DNA from: Pseudomonadota bacterium
Lineage (GTDB): Bacteria > Pseudomonadota > Alphaproteobacteria > Caulobacterales > Aquidulcibacteraceae
Direction: 5' to 3'
NCBI GenBank assembly: GCA_023410295.1
Contig: JAEYPY010000188.1
Location: forward strand, 1 to 13,774
DNA length: 13,774 nucleotides
Both the position numbers and the translations under genes were made by a program. The notes under the pieces are model-generated. The model ran no database searches and was not told where the DNA came from. It saw only the letters and a program-made list of their open reading frames with translations. Below, piece by piece: positions 6,743 through 13,774 of this stretch; the first letter of the stretch is position 1, and every line of letters begins with the position of its first letter.

Positions 6743-8155
6743 ATGCGGAATTCTGTGGTCGCAGCGTTGGCTTTGGCGCTTCTGGCAGGGTGCGCGACGG
6801 CGCCCGAGCAAGTGGTGCTGACGACCAGCCAATCCGCGGTGCAGACCCGAATCGGCGATGGCGAGCTCGGGGGCTGGAGCTTGAACCCGGCGCTCGATCC
6901 GGACGAATTGCAGGCGCCGGTGCCTGCAGGCGAGCGTCGCCGCGTGTGCTTTATCGCCGAGAGCAACGAAGCGTGCTTCGACGTCGGCGTCGGCGAGAGC
7001 CGAGATTTCGTGATCATGCGCGACGGCGTGGCGCACAATACGCGCATCACCGGCATTCTCGATGTGCCTGCGGCGCGGTTCAGCCAAGCCTATCAGGACG
7101 AGCATCGCGGCCGGACGGTCGTGCTCGTTCCGGAGGTCTATGAACTCGTCAACATCGCGATCGCGCTGACGGATTTCGCGACGGAGAATCAAGGCCTGGT
7201 GGTGACCGACACGGACTACCACGCACGTGTGATGCAGCGTTTCGCAGGCGTGCGCGCGCATCCGTTCGTGCAGGCGCTCGACGCCGAGATGCGCACCAAC
7301 GACTTCGTCTATTTCCGCCACAAGATGAACGCCTATGCGTTCGAGTTTGACGCCAGCGGCGATGTTGTGCGCAGCACAATTTACGATCGCACCGGCTTCC
7401 GCGGCGACCGTGAAAACACCCTGCTGCCGCACCTGGCGCTGATGCAATCCTTCGCAGACGCCAGCAATTTCCGCGAATTCTATGCGGCCGAGCAGCCGTT
7501 CTATGAAAGCCAGATCGCGTATCTGCGCGACAACGCGGATACGGCCGGCATCACCGCTTGGCTGCAGGCCAACTTTCCCGGCGTGCGCGCTTATGACGGT
7601 GTGAAGATCATCTTCTCGCCGCTCGTCGGCGGCAATCAATCGCTGACCACGTTCGATAATGACGGCTACCGCGAGCTGCAGCCGCACGTGAATTTCCCCT
7701 ATTACAGCACCGAAGGCCTCTCGCCCGAGGCGAACGCCATTGCGCGCGCGAACATCCTTTTCACCGAGATGAACCACGGCTTCATCAACGCGCCGGCGGA
7801 AGCGAACGCGGGCGCGGTCGAGGCGGCGATCGGTGATCGCGCGTTCTGGGCTGATGACACGAAGGCGGCGCGCACTTATGGCAGCGATGGTTCGCTGTTC
7901 AACGAGTACATGAACTGGGGACTGGTCAGCCTCTATCACTACGACCGCATGAATGAGGCCGACCGCTCCATCTCACGGGCGCAGGTTGAATACATGATGG
8001 CCGAGCGCCGAGGCTTCCGTCAGTTCGTCCCATTCAACGCCTTCCTGGTGGACGCTTACGCCAACCGCCAGCCCGGCCAGACCCTGGCTGATCTCTATCC
8101 GGCCATCATCGCTTGGTTCGCCGAACATGAGGCGAGCGCAGGCGAACGGCGGTAA
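6743..8155 (+). CDS. DUF4932-like lipoprotein with degenerate gluzincin-type motif
   Basis: This is a 470-residue predicted lipoprotein. MRNSVVAALALALLAGC is a lipoprotein signal with Cys17 in LAGC, and AAGGGGAG 5 nt before the ATG fixes the start. The blocks LVPEVYELVNIAIALTDF (128-145) and LFTEMNHGFI (339-348), followed by LFNEYMNWGL (385-394), resemble DUF4932, a family of uncharacterised secreted proteins; I recall this from pattern only. The arrangement looks like a gluzincin metallopeptidase core: Glu342 and His345 of an HExxH-type helix and Glu388 as a possible third ligand. However, the first His is Thr341 (TEMNH). It may be an inactive relative, or it may use another residue. It is divergent from a lipid-anchored prolyl peptidase. 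dapF starts 40 bp downstream. Peptidase activity is speculative. Confidence 0.75.
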   Translation: MRNSVVAALALALLAGCATAPEQVVLTTSQSAVQTRIGDGELGGWSLNPALDPDELQAPVPAGERRRVCFIAESNEACFDVGVGESRDFVIMRDGVAHNTRITGILDVPAARFSQAYQDEHRGRTVVLVPEVYELVNIAIALTDFATENQGLVVTDTDYHARVMQRFAGVRAHPFVQALDAEMRTNDFVYFRHKMNAYAFEFDASGDVVRSTIYDRTGFRGDRENTLLPHLALMQSFADASNFREFYAAEQPFYESQIAYLRDNADTAGITAWLQANFPGVRAYDGVKIIFSPLVGGNQSLTTFDNDGYRELQPHVNFPYYSTEGLSPEANAIARANILFTEMNHGFINAPAEANAGAVEAAIGDRAFWADDTKAARTYGSDGSLFNEYMNWGLVSLYHYDRMNEADRSISRAQVEYMMAERRGFRQFVPFNAFLVDAYANRQPGQTLADLYPAIIAWFAEHEASAGERR

Positions 8156-8195
8156 GCGATAGCGCATCGCGCCGAACCACCCTAAATTGGGGCTG

Positions 8196-9011
8196 ATGCG
8201 CTATTTCAAGATGAACGGTTGCGGCAACGACTTCGTCATCATCGACGCCCGTTCACGCGGCGCGTTGCCGCTCTCGGTCGAGCAGGCGCGCGCCATTGCC
8301 GACCGAAAGACCGGTATAGGCTGTGATCAGGTGATTGCGGTCGAGCGCTCGATCCGCGGCGATGCCTTCATGCGCATCTGGAATCAGGACGGCGGCGAAG
8401 TCGAGCAATGTGGCAACGCTGCCCGATGCGTCGCTTGGATGCTGATGGAAGAAGGCGGCGCCGCCTCGCGCCGAATCGAGACGCCGGGCGGCATGTTGTA
8501 CGCCGAACGCGCCGGCGATAAGCGCATCACCGTCGACATGGGCTCGCCATTGCTTCGCTGGGAGGAAATTCCGCTGGCCAAGCCCATGGACACCGCACGC
8601 CTTGATTATGAGATCGCGGGCCACGCGGGCCCTGGCGCGGTGAACATGGGCAATCCGCACGTCGTGTTCTTCGTCAACGAGGTGCGCGCTATTCCGATCG
8701 AAAGCCTCGGGCCAAAAATCGAGCACGATCCGCTTTTTCCCCAGCGGGTGAATGTGGGCTTCGCCGAAGTCCGCTCGCCTGAACAGATCAGGCTTCGGGT
8801 GTGGGAGCGTGGAGCGGGGCTGACCAAGGCCTGCGGCACGGGCGCCTGCGCGGCGGTAGTGGCGGCGCAACGGCAGAATCGCGCCGGGCGTGTCGTTGAG
8901 GTGCTAGTGGACGGGGGATCACTTGAGATTGAATGGCGCGCAGGCGATGACCGGGTTCTGATGACCGGCCCTGTCGAGCTGGAGGACACCGGGGAGTTGC
9001 CAGCCACATGA
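8196..9011 (+). CDS. dapF: Diaminopimelate epimerase DapF
   Basis: DapF converts LL- to meso-diaminopimelate in the cytoplasm, supplying lysine synthesis and the peptidoglycan cross-link residue. The protein has 271 residues, the usual length. It begins MRYFKMNGCGNDFVIIDA, the typical family start. The two catalytic cysteines of the two-base mechanism are present: Cys72 in EQCGNAARC and Cys213 in KACGTGACA. NMGNPHVVFF (about 150-159) is another family block. I chose ATG 8196 over an in-frame TTG at 8187 because it fits the family N-terminus. The SD is poor (gggg only 3 nt away). taaatt at 8183-8188 might be a -10 box for a leaderless message. The gene overlaps the next one by ATGA at 9008-9011, so they are probably translationally coupled. 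Confidence 0.97.
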   Translation: MRYFKMNGCGNDFVIIDARSRGALPLSVEQARAIADRKTGIGCDQVIAVERSIRGDAFMRIWNQDGGEVEQCGNAARCVAWMLMEEGGAASRRIETPGGMLYAERAGDKRITVDMGSPLLRWEEIPLAKPMDTARLDYEIAGHAGPGAVNMGNPHVVFFVNEVRAIPIESLGPKIEHDPLFPQRVNVGFAEVRSPEQIRLRVWERGAGLTKACGTGACAAVVAAQRQNRAGRVVEVLVDGGSLEIEWRAGDDRVLMTGPVELEDTGELPAT

Positions 9012-9430
9012 GATTGTTCGCCGCCGCGCTTTTCCTGCTTACCGGATGCGCCACGACCTCAGCACCGCCCGACCGTATCGAGGGGTGCTGGATCGGGCGC
9101 ACGCCGCGCGGTGAGACGACGACCATGCGCTGGCTGCCGGACCCGGCTCAGCCGGGCGTACTGATGGGCCACTATCTCAGCTACGCATCCAATGAAGCGC
9201 AGGGGCAGCGCACCTATAAACTAGTGCCGGGCGGCGATGGCGAGTTTCAGTTCTGCTATCTCGCCGCAGCAGACGACGAACGGTGCTGGGCGGTTGCGCG
9301 CGGCTCGAGCGGTTCGCTCGAAGGCGGACGCGCCTTTATCGACGTGCACGGCGAACGTCTGCGCATTTCCATTCACGACGGCGCCGTTGAGCGTGTGGTC
9401 TTCCAAGGCAATCGCGACGGCTGCGATTGA
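9008..9430 (+). CDS. Small predicted lipoprotein of unknown function, coupled to dapF
   Basis: This is a 140-residue protein I do not recognise. MRLFAAALFLLTGC is a short lipoprotein signal with Cys14 in LTGC, so the mature protein is likely lipid-anchored in the envelope. The mature part is small and beta-rich in appearance. It has WIGRTPRGETTTMRWLPD and VLMGHYLSY, somewhat like small lipocalin-like or DUF6265-type domains, but I cannot assign it. Four further cysteines (27, 83, 93, 139) could form two disulfides in the periplasm. Its ATG shares bases with the dapF stop (ATGA), a strong sign of co-translation. The downstream VOC gene begins 5 bp after its stop, or overlaps it if TTG 9427 is used. 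Confidence is good that it is a gene, low for function. Confidence 0.82.
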   Translation: MRLFAAALFLLTGCATTSAPPDRIEGCWIGRTPRGETTTMRWLPDPAQPGVLMGHYLSYASNEAQGQRTYKLVPGGDGEFQFCYLAAADDERCWAVARGSSGSLEGGRAFIDVHGERLRISIHDGAVERVVFQGNRDGCD

Positions 9431-9435
9431 GCGCC

Positions 9436-10235
9436 ATGATCACGGGCATTGATCATGTCGTGATTGCAGTGCGCGATCTCGACGGGGCTGTCCGCGCATA
9501 TGAAACGCTGCTTGGGCGCCGCGCCGGCGAACGCGAACACAGTGATGGCGTCGCGCGCGCGATGATCGCGACCGGTAACACGGCGGTCGAACTGATGGCG
9601 CCGGTCGGCGAGAGCGAGGGCGCCGCGCGTCTGAGGGCCGCGTTGGAGACGGGCGAGGGGCTGAAGAGCCTTGTCTTGGCTGTTTCTGACATCGAGAGCG
9701 TGCACCGCCGCGCCGAACGGGTGGGCTTGTCGCCGGAAGCCATCGCATCGCCGGAGCACGTGCGCCGGCGCTCCTTTCGGCTGAGCACACAGCGGACTAA
9801 CGGCGTGCGCATGTTCTGCATCGACCGCGCAGCACCGCCCGTTGCATCTGACGTAACTGAGGTCGCAGTGCTTGGCCTCGATCACGTTGTGATCCGAAGC
9901 GGCGACATGGAGCGCGCGGCGGCGCTTTATGGGGCGCGGTTGGGGCTCGACATGCGGCTCGACCGCATGGTGATGGGCCGGCGGCTGATGTTCTTTCGCT
10001 GCGGCGACGCCATTGTGGAAATCGCCGAAGCCGAAGCGGGCGCCAACGACGCGCTTTGGGGCCTTTCTGGCGCGTGGCCGACGCGGCGGTGGCGCAGGCG
10101 CGGCTGGCGGCGTCGGGCGTCGATGTCTCGCAAGTGCGCGACGGGATGAAGCCGGGCACGCGCGTTTTCACGGTGCGGGACGGCGCCTGCGGCGTGCCTA
10201 CCTTGATGATCCAGCAGGGCTCGCGTTCCGATTGA
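9436..10235 (+). pseudogene. Two-domain VOC (glyoxalase-like) protein gene, interrupted by a one-base frameshift
   Basis: The frame from ATG 9436 encodes a first VOC domain (GIDHVVIAVRDLDGAVRAYE, with VELMAP) and most of a second (GLDHVVIRSGDMERAAALY, then IVEIAEAEAG). VOC proteins are metal-dependent lyases, isomerases or dioxygenases. After WGLS the open frame turns into arginine-rich nonsense (GAWPTRRWRRRGWRRR) and stops at 10147-10149. The other frame, from t10068, gives WRVADAAVAQARLAASGVDV, then GMKPGTRVFTVRDG, GVPTLMIQQ and TGA at 10233-10235. This is the expected end of the second domain. One base seems to be missing at ctttc/tgg (about 10066). This is either a true mutation or a sequencing error. 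The intact protein would be about 266 residues. A TTG at 9427 overlapping the preceding stop is an alternative start. Confidence 0.85.
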
Positions 10236-10287
10236 TCTCAGCCCCGGAGCGGGCCATGCTTGCCCTCGCGCCAAGCAGGGGGATTAC

Positions 10288-11247
10288 ATGGCCGAGTCTC
10301 TGAACGCGACCTTCTTTGCATTCCGCAAACGCGAAGAGGGCGGCGGTGTGCTGCTTCAGACCACAATAGCATTTGCTCTTCTCACAATAGCGATCACGGG
10401 GCTCTTCTTCTGGTTCAATTGGCAAGCCATCGTGGATTACATGAACTGGGCGATGACACTCGGCCAGGCCGCGGAGAAGACTGACAATCCGTTTGCCGCG
10501 ACGATGCCGCCAGCCAGCGTGATGGCCCTGGGGCCGGCCTATCTCCTGTTCATGGTGGCGTATTATCTCTTGCTCGCCTCCTATGAGGCGGCGTGCCTGC
10601 GCTGGATGATCCGCGGAGAACGAGGCGGATTTTTTGGCTTGGCGCTGAATAGCGACACGCTCAACGTCTATCTCACGTATTGGGTGTGGTGGCTGCTGGC
10701 GATCGCCTTCTACATCGTTGCCCTGATCGTTGGCGTCGGGTTGGCGTTCGCGCTGGGCGCGGGCGTACAGGCAAGTCCCGAACAAGGGGGAGCGCTGGGG
10801 CTCGGCGTTTTCATCACGATCCTCGTGGTCTTGCTACTGCTGCTCTATTTCGGCGTGCGGCTGGCGCCGGCTGCCGCGACTTCGATTGCGCGCAAGCGAT
10901 TTGCGTTCTTTGACGCGTGGACGGTTACACGAGGCCGCTTCTTCTCGCTGCTCGGTTCGTTCCTGCTGTTGTTCGTGATCTATATCGTGGCGGCCATGGT
11001 CCTGGTCGGCGGGCTTGGCGCTGTGATGGCAGGAGGTCTCGTCGGCCACATCGGAGCGAGCGGAGAGCCGAGTTCAGCGCAGGAGTTGGCGGCGATGTTC
11101 GCCTCACCGTCAGTATGGATTCCGATCGCGATACTCTACGGCCTCTCTCTTGCCGGGGGCTTCGTATTCTACGTTGCGCTGTTCGGCGTGAATGCACGTG
11201 CGGCGCAGGCGGCGTTGGCGGAAGGGAAGATCGCGCCGGCGGCGTGA
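10288..11247 (+). CDS. Six-helix inner-membrane protein of unknown function
   Basis: This is a 319-residue integral membrane protein with about six hydrophobic segments, near residues 21-45, 77-98, 129-158, 169-191, 218-252 and 276-302. The block VRLAPAAATSIARKRFAFFD followed by WTVTRGRFFSLLGSF (about 190-225) recalls a recurrent theme (R-L-x-P-A-A then W-x-x-T-R-G-x-F) in uncharacterised alphaproteobacterial membrane proteins. I know no function for these. No catalytic or transport motif is visible. An SD-like caggggg lies about 7 nt upstream of ATG 10288. It lies 52 bp after the VOC gene and 26 bp before the secreted-protein gene, all on plus, so it is probably part of the same transcription unit. 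A role with its secreted neighbour is only a guess from adjacency. Confidence 0.85.
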   Translation: MAESLNATFFAFRKREEGGGVLLQTTIAFALLTIAITGLFFWFNWQAIVDYMNWAMTLGQAAEKTDNPFAATMPPASVMALGPAYLLFMVAYYLLLASYEAACLRWMIRGERGGFFGLALNSDTLNVYLTYWVWWLLAIAFYIVALIVGVGLAFALGAGVQASPEQGGALGLGVFITILVVLLLLLYFGVRLAPAAATSIARKRFAFFDAWTVTRGRFFSLLGSFLLLFVIYIVAAMVLVGGLGAVMAGGLVGHIGASGEPSSAQELAAMFASPSVWIPIAILYGLSLAGGFVFYVALFGVNARAAQAALAEGKIAPAA

Positions 11248-11273
11248 CGTTTTCGAATACTCGGGGGAAGTTC

Positions 11274-12512
11274 ATGGCCAAGTTTCTTGCGGCGGCGCTA
11301 GCGTTTGCCGGAGTGCTTTTGCTGACGCCTGTCGCGTCCGCACAGACAATCAGTGCGCCGCTGCGCGTCGCTACCGGCGATGCCTTCACGGTGAACGTCG
11401 CTTACACGCAATCGAGCGAGATCGCGGACGAACCGATCGAAGTGACGATGCACTATCTTTACGCCGTTCATGTGCTCGACGCTGACCAGCGGCTCTGGCG
11501 CTTCACTCCGATTAGCATCTCCTACGATATCCCCGAGATGCCGGGCCTCGATGAAGAGACCCGCAACATCAACTGGCCGGCGATGAGCGAGATGATGTCG
11601 GCGATGATGCGCATCGGCACGGACGTGGGTTTCGAGTGCCGCGTTGATGAATACGGCCGTTGCATGGAAATGACGAACTGGCCGTTCTGGAGCGCGCGAA
11701 TCGAGAACCTGGTGCTCGCATTCGACAGCGCCGCGCGAATGATGCCGCCGCGCGTCCAATCCGCAGAAGAGATGCCCACGATCGTGCCGACGCCGCCGAT
11801 AGCCGTGCCGTCGCCGCCGACCCCGCGCCGGCCCAAGAACATAGAAAGCGCAATCTCGGAAGAGCCGGGCATGGTGGAGGTCGACGCCGCCGAGGCGCCG
11901 TTCGATTGGGAACGCGCGCGCGGCCCCGTGTTGCAGGGCATTGCGCGAATGATCGATGGCTTCGACTCGCGTGACGCCGCTTCCTCGATGACGGGCGTCT
12001 ATCTGCCGGCATTCGTGCAAGGGCGCACGCTGACGCGGCGCGAAACGGTCAATTTCGTGGATGAGTACGAGATGCCGTTCGGTGCGCCCGCGCTGCGGTT
12101 CAACGCGTCGCTGACGCTCGACCGCATCGACCGGCGCAACAACACGGCGACCGTGGTGCGCCGCGCGAGCCTCGATGAGGCGAGCGTGCGGGCGGCGCTC
12201 TCCAGTATGACGAGCTTTGCTTCCGACGCGTTCCTGACCCCGCTCGCCGCCGAGTTCGGCGAGGAGGGCCAGAACATGCCAAACGGCGAAGCGCTCGGCG
12301 ACATGCTTAATTCGATGCTGAGCGGACTCACTTATGAAGAGACGACGCGCGGCGTGATCGATCTCGGCACCGGCATGGCGCGCGAAACTACCACGGACTT
12401 TACAGCCTCGGTGCGTGTCGTCGCTGAGCAGGAGCCGGTGCAGATGCGCGGGCGCATCGTCACGCGGGTGACGCCGGGCGCACCAGCGGCGCCGCGGCTG
12501 CCGCGCGGCTAG
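11274..12512 (+). CDS. Secreted protein of unknown family with proline-rich linker
   Basis: This is a 412-residue protein I do not recognise. Residues 1-23 are a Sec signal peptide, with likely cleavage after ASA (before Gln24). The N-terminal part (about 25-155) contains Cys122 and Cys130, which could form a local disulfide. A proline-rich linker (about 158-188, including PTPPIAVPSPPTPRRPK) separates it from a C-terminal part that is rich in beta-type sequence. This looks like a two-domain periplasmic or exported protein. ATG 11274 was chosen for the signal peptide and the gggggaag 3 nt upstream; the open frame extends further upstream inside the membrane protein gene without meaning. It follows the six-helix membrane gene by 26 bp. 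Its TAG stop shares CTAG with the stop of uvrA on the other strand. Confidence 0.82.
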   Translation: MAKFLAAALAFAGVLLLTPVASAQTISAPLRVATGDAFTVNVAYTQSSEIADEPIEVTMHYLYAVHVLDADQRLWRFTPISISYDIPEMPGLDEETRNINWPAMSEMMSAMMRIGTDVGFECRVDEYGRCMEMTNWPFWSARIENLVLAFDSAARMMPPRVQSAEEMPTIVPTPPIAVPSPPTPRRPKNIESAISEEPGMVEVDAAEAPFDWERARGPVLQGIARMIDGFDSRDAASSMTGVYLPAFVQGRTLTRRETVNFVDEYEMPFGAPALRFNASLTLDRIDRRNNTATVVRRASLDEASVRAALSSMTSFASDAFLTPLAAEFGEEGQNMPNGEALGDMLNSMLSGLTYEETTRGVIDLGTGMARETTTDFTASVRVVAEQEPVQMRGRIVTRVTPGAPAAPRLPRG

Positions 12513-13774
12513 CCCGTCGCGCTCTTCTTGACGTTCTTACGCGTCGCTTTGGGCGGCGCTGCGGCTTCGGCTGCCGCCGCCTTGAGCTTCGGCGCCTGCG
12601 CGCGGCTGCGTTCGCCGTGGCGCTTCAGCGCTTCGGCGAGATAGCGGCCGGTGTAGCTTTCCTTCACCTTGGCGACGTCTTCCGGCGTGCCTTGGGCCAC
12701 AATGCGCCCGCCGCCATCGCCGCCTTCCGGACCGAGATCGATCACCCAATCGGCGGTTTTGATGACATCGAGATTGTGCTCAATCACCAGCACTGAATTG
12801 CCGTTGTCGACCAGTTCATGCAGCACTTCGAGCAGCTTCTTGGTGTCTTCGAAGTGAAGACCAGTGGTCGGCTCATCCAGGATATAGAGCGTGCGGCCAG
12901 TGGCGCGCTTGGAGAGCTCCTTCGATAGCTTCACGCGTTGCGCTTCACCACCTGACAGCGTCGTCGCCTGCTGGCCGATGTGTACGTAGCCAAGGCCGAC
13001 GCGCTTTAAAGTTTCCAGCTTGTCGCGGATGGACGGCACCGCGTTGAAGAGATTGGCGCCTTCATCCACGGTCATGTCGAGGACGTCAGAGATCGATTTG
13101 CCTTTATAGAGGATTTCGAGTGTCTCGCGATTGTAGCGCTTGCCTTTGCAGGTATCGCACGTGACGTAGACGTCCGGCAGGAAGTGCATCTCAATCTTGA
13201 TGACGCCGTCGCCCTGACACGCTTCGCAGCGCCCGCCTTTGACGTTGAACGAGAAACGGCCTGGGCCATAGCCCCGCGCTTTAGACTCTGGGAGGCCGGC
13301 GAACCAATCGCGGATCGGCGTGAACGCGCCAGTGTACGTCGCCGGGTTCGAGCGCGGCGTGCGGCCGATCGGCGATTGATCGATGTCGATGATCTTGTCG
13401 ATGTGTTCGAGGCCGAGGATGGCGTCGTGCTCGGCCGGCACATCACCGGCGCCGTGCCACTGGCGCGACACGGCTTTGAACAATGTCTCGATTACCAGCG
13501 TCGACTTGCCACCGCCGGAAACGCCGGTGATGCAGGTGAACGTGCCCAGCGGAATGTCGGCGTCGATATTCTGCAGATTGTTGCCGCGCGCGCCCTTGAT
13601 CGTGATCTGGCGCTTCTTGTTCAGCCAGCGGCGCTTTTCCGGAATCGCGATTTCGCGCCGGCCAGTGAGATAGGCGCCGGTGATGCTGTTCTCATTGGCT
13701 TCGATCTCGGCCGGGGTGCCTTCGGCGATGATGCGGCCGCCATGCACGCCCGCCGCCGGGCCCATATCGATGAC
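12509..13774 (-). CDS. uvrA: Excinuclease ABC subunit A (UvrA), C-terminal part, cut by the window edge
   Basis: UvrA is the damage-recognition ATPase of nucleotide excision repair. It works as a dimer with UvrB. The window holds the last 421 residues of roughly 940. It begins at VIDMGPAAGVHGGR, the end of the first ATPase domain, and contains the whole second one. Counting from the fragment start, Walker A is GVSGGGKST (84-92). The C-terminal zinc finger has Cys183/Cys186 and Cys206/Cys209 (CEAC and CDTC). The ABC signature is LSGGEAQR (273-280), Walker B is LYILDEPTTGLH (296-307), and the switch His is in IEHNLD. All are intact. The protein ends in a lysine/alanine-rich tail, which is typical of many alphaproteobacterial homologues. 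The start lies outside the window. Its TAG stop overlaps the convergent gene by 4 bp. Confidence 0.97.
   Translation of the reverse strand, partial: VIDMGPAAGVHGGRIIAEGTPAEIEANENSITGAYLTGRREIAIPEKRRWLNKKRQITIKGARGNNLQNIDADIPLGTFTCITGVSGGGKSTLVIETLFKAVSRQWHGAGDVPAEHDAILGLEHIDKIIDIDQSPIGRTPRSNPATYTGAFTPIRDWFAGLPESKARGYGPGRFSFNVKGGRCEACQGDGVIKIEMHFLPDVYVTCDTCKGKRYNRETLEILYKGKSISDVLDMTVDEGANLFNAVPSIRDKLETLKRVGLGYVHIGQQATTLSGGEAQRVKLSKELSKRATGRTLYILDEPTTGLHFEDTKKLLEVLHELVDNGNSVLVIEHNLDVIKTADWVIDLGPEGGDGGGRIVAQGTPEDVAKVKESYTGRYLAEALKRHGERSRAQAPKLKAAAAEAAAPPKATRKNVKKSATG

Noticed and set aside
5712..6821. Plus-strand open frame (369 codons) covering the start of the oligopeptidase gene
   Set aside because: It runs antisense to the propeller region and through the divergent promoter, and has no motif or SD.
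6515..7939. Long minus-strand open frame (474 codons) opposite the DUF4932-like gene
   Set aside because: The sense strand has a lipobox, a good SD and family-like blocks. The antisense product is rich in Arg/His/Ala/Val with no motif, as expected from a GC-rich shadow frame.
10060..10075. Programmed -1 frameshift in the VOC gene
   Set aside because: No X XXY YYZ slippery heptamer is present and no clear downstream stimulator is visible; a simple base loss is more likely.
1..13774. A new defence, mobile or biosynthetic system
   Set aside because: All genes are housekeeping or scattered envelope/regulatory genes with uniform base composition by eye; there are no nucleases, toxins, recombinases or repeat arrays.

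Overview
The window is about 13.8 kb of GC-rich, densely coding chromosomal DNA. Gene content points to an alphaproteobacterium. The clues are a UvrA with a GVSGGGKST-type Walker A, leader-poor starts, dapF within a dense gene run, ffh at one edge, and an OxyR with both redox cysteines. A Caulobacterales/Hyphomonadales-type soil or freshwater lineage is my best guess; this is an inference from style and cannot be proven from the sequence. I see no tRNA, rRNA, IS element, integrase, phage gene or CRISPR array, and no stretch over 300 bases lacks a gene.

Left part (1-4166): the first 106 codons of ffh (SRP GTPase) run off the left edge on the minus strand. Upstream of it, also on minus, is an LhgO/L2HGDH-like FAD oxidoreductase. 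That gene is divergent from an orphan membrane histidine kinase on plus, followed by oxyR. A palindromic repeat-like element lies between the kinase and oxyR.

Middle (4163-8155): a minus-strand pair encodes a lipid-anchored prolyl oligopeptidase (S9A) and, 10 nt further on, a small DUF1475-like membrane protein. A 116-bp intergenic region separates this pair from a divergent lipoprotein on plus. That lipoprotein resembles DUF4932 and carries a degenerate gluzincin-like TEMNH motif. Two predicted surface or periplasmic peptidase-like lipoproteins thus share one divergent control region.

Right part (8196-12512): a tightly packed plus-strand run. dapF (lysine and peptidoglycan precursor) overlaps a small lipoprotein gene by ATGA, which abuts a two-domain VOC gene. 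The VOC gene appears broken by a single-base frameshift near 10066. Then come a six-helix membrane protein and a secreted protein of unknown family with a proline-rich linker. The C-terminal 45% or so of uvrA enters from the right edge on minus.

Both convergent junctions in the window (oxyR/DUF1475 at 4163-4166 and secreted protein/uvrA at 12509-12512) overlap exactly at a 4-bp palindrome shared by the two stop codons (TTAA and CTAG). No space remains for a conventional terminator. I find no convincing new multi-gene system. The most interesting items are the divergent peptidase-like lipoprotein pair, the VOC frameshift, the stop-codon palindromes and the two palindromic intergenic elements.
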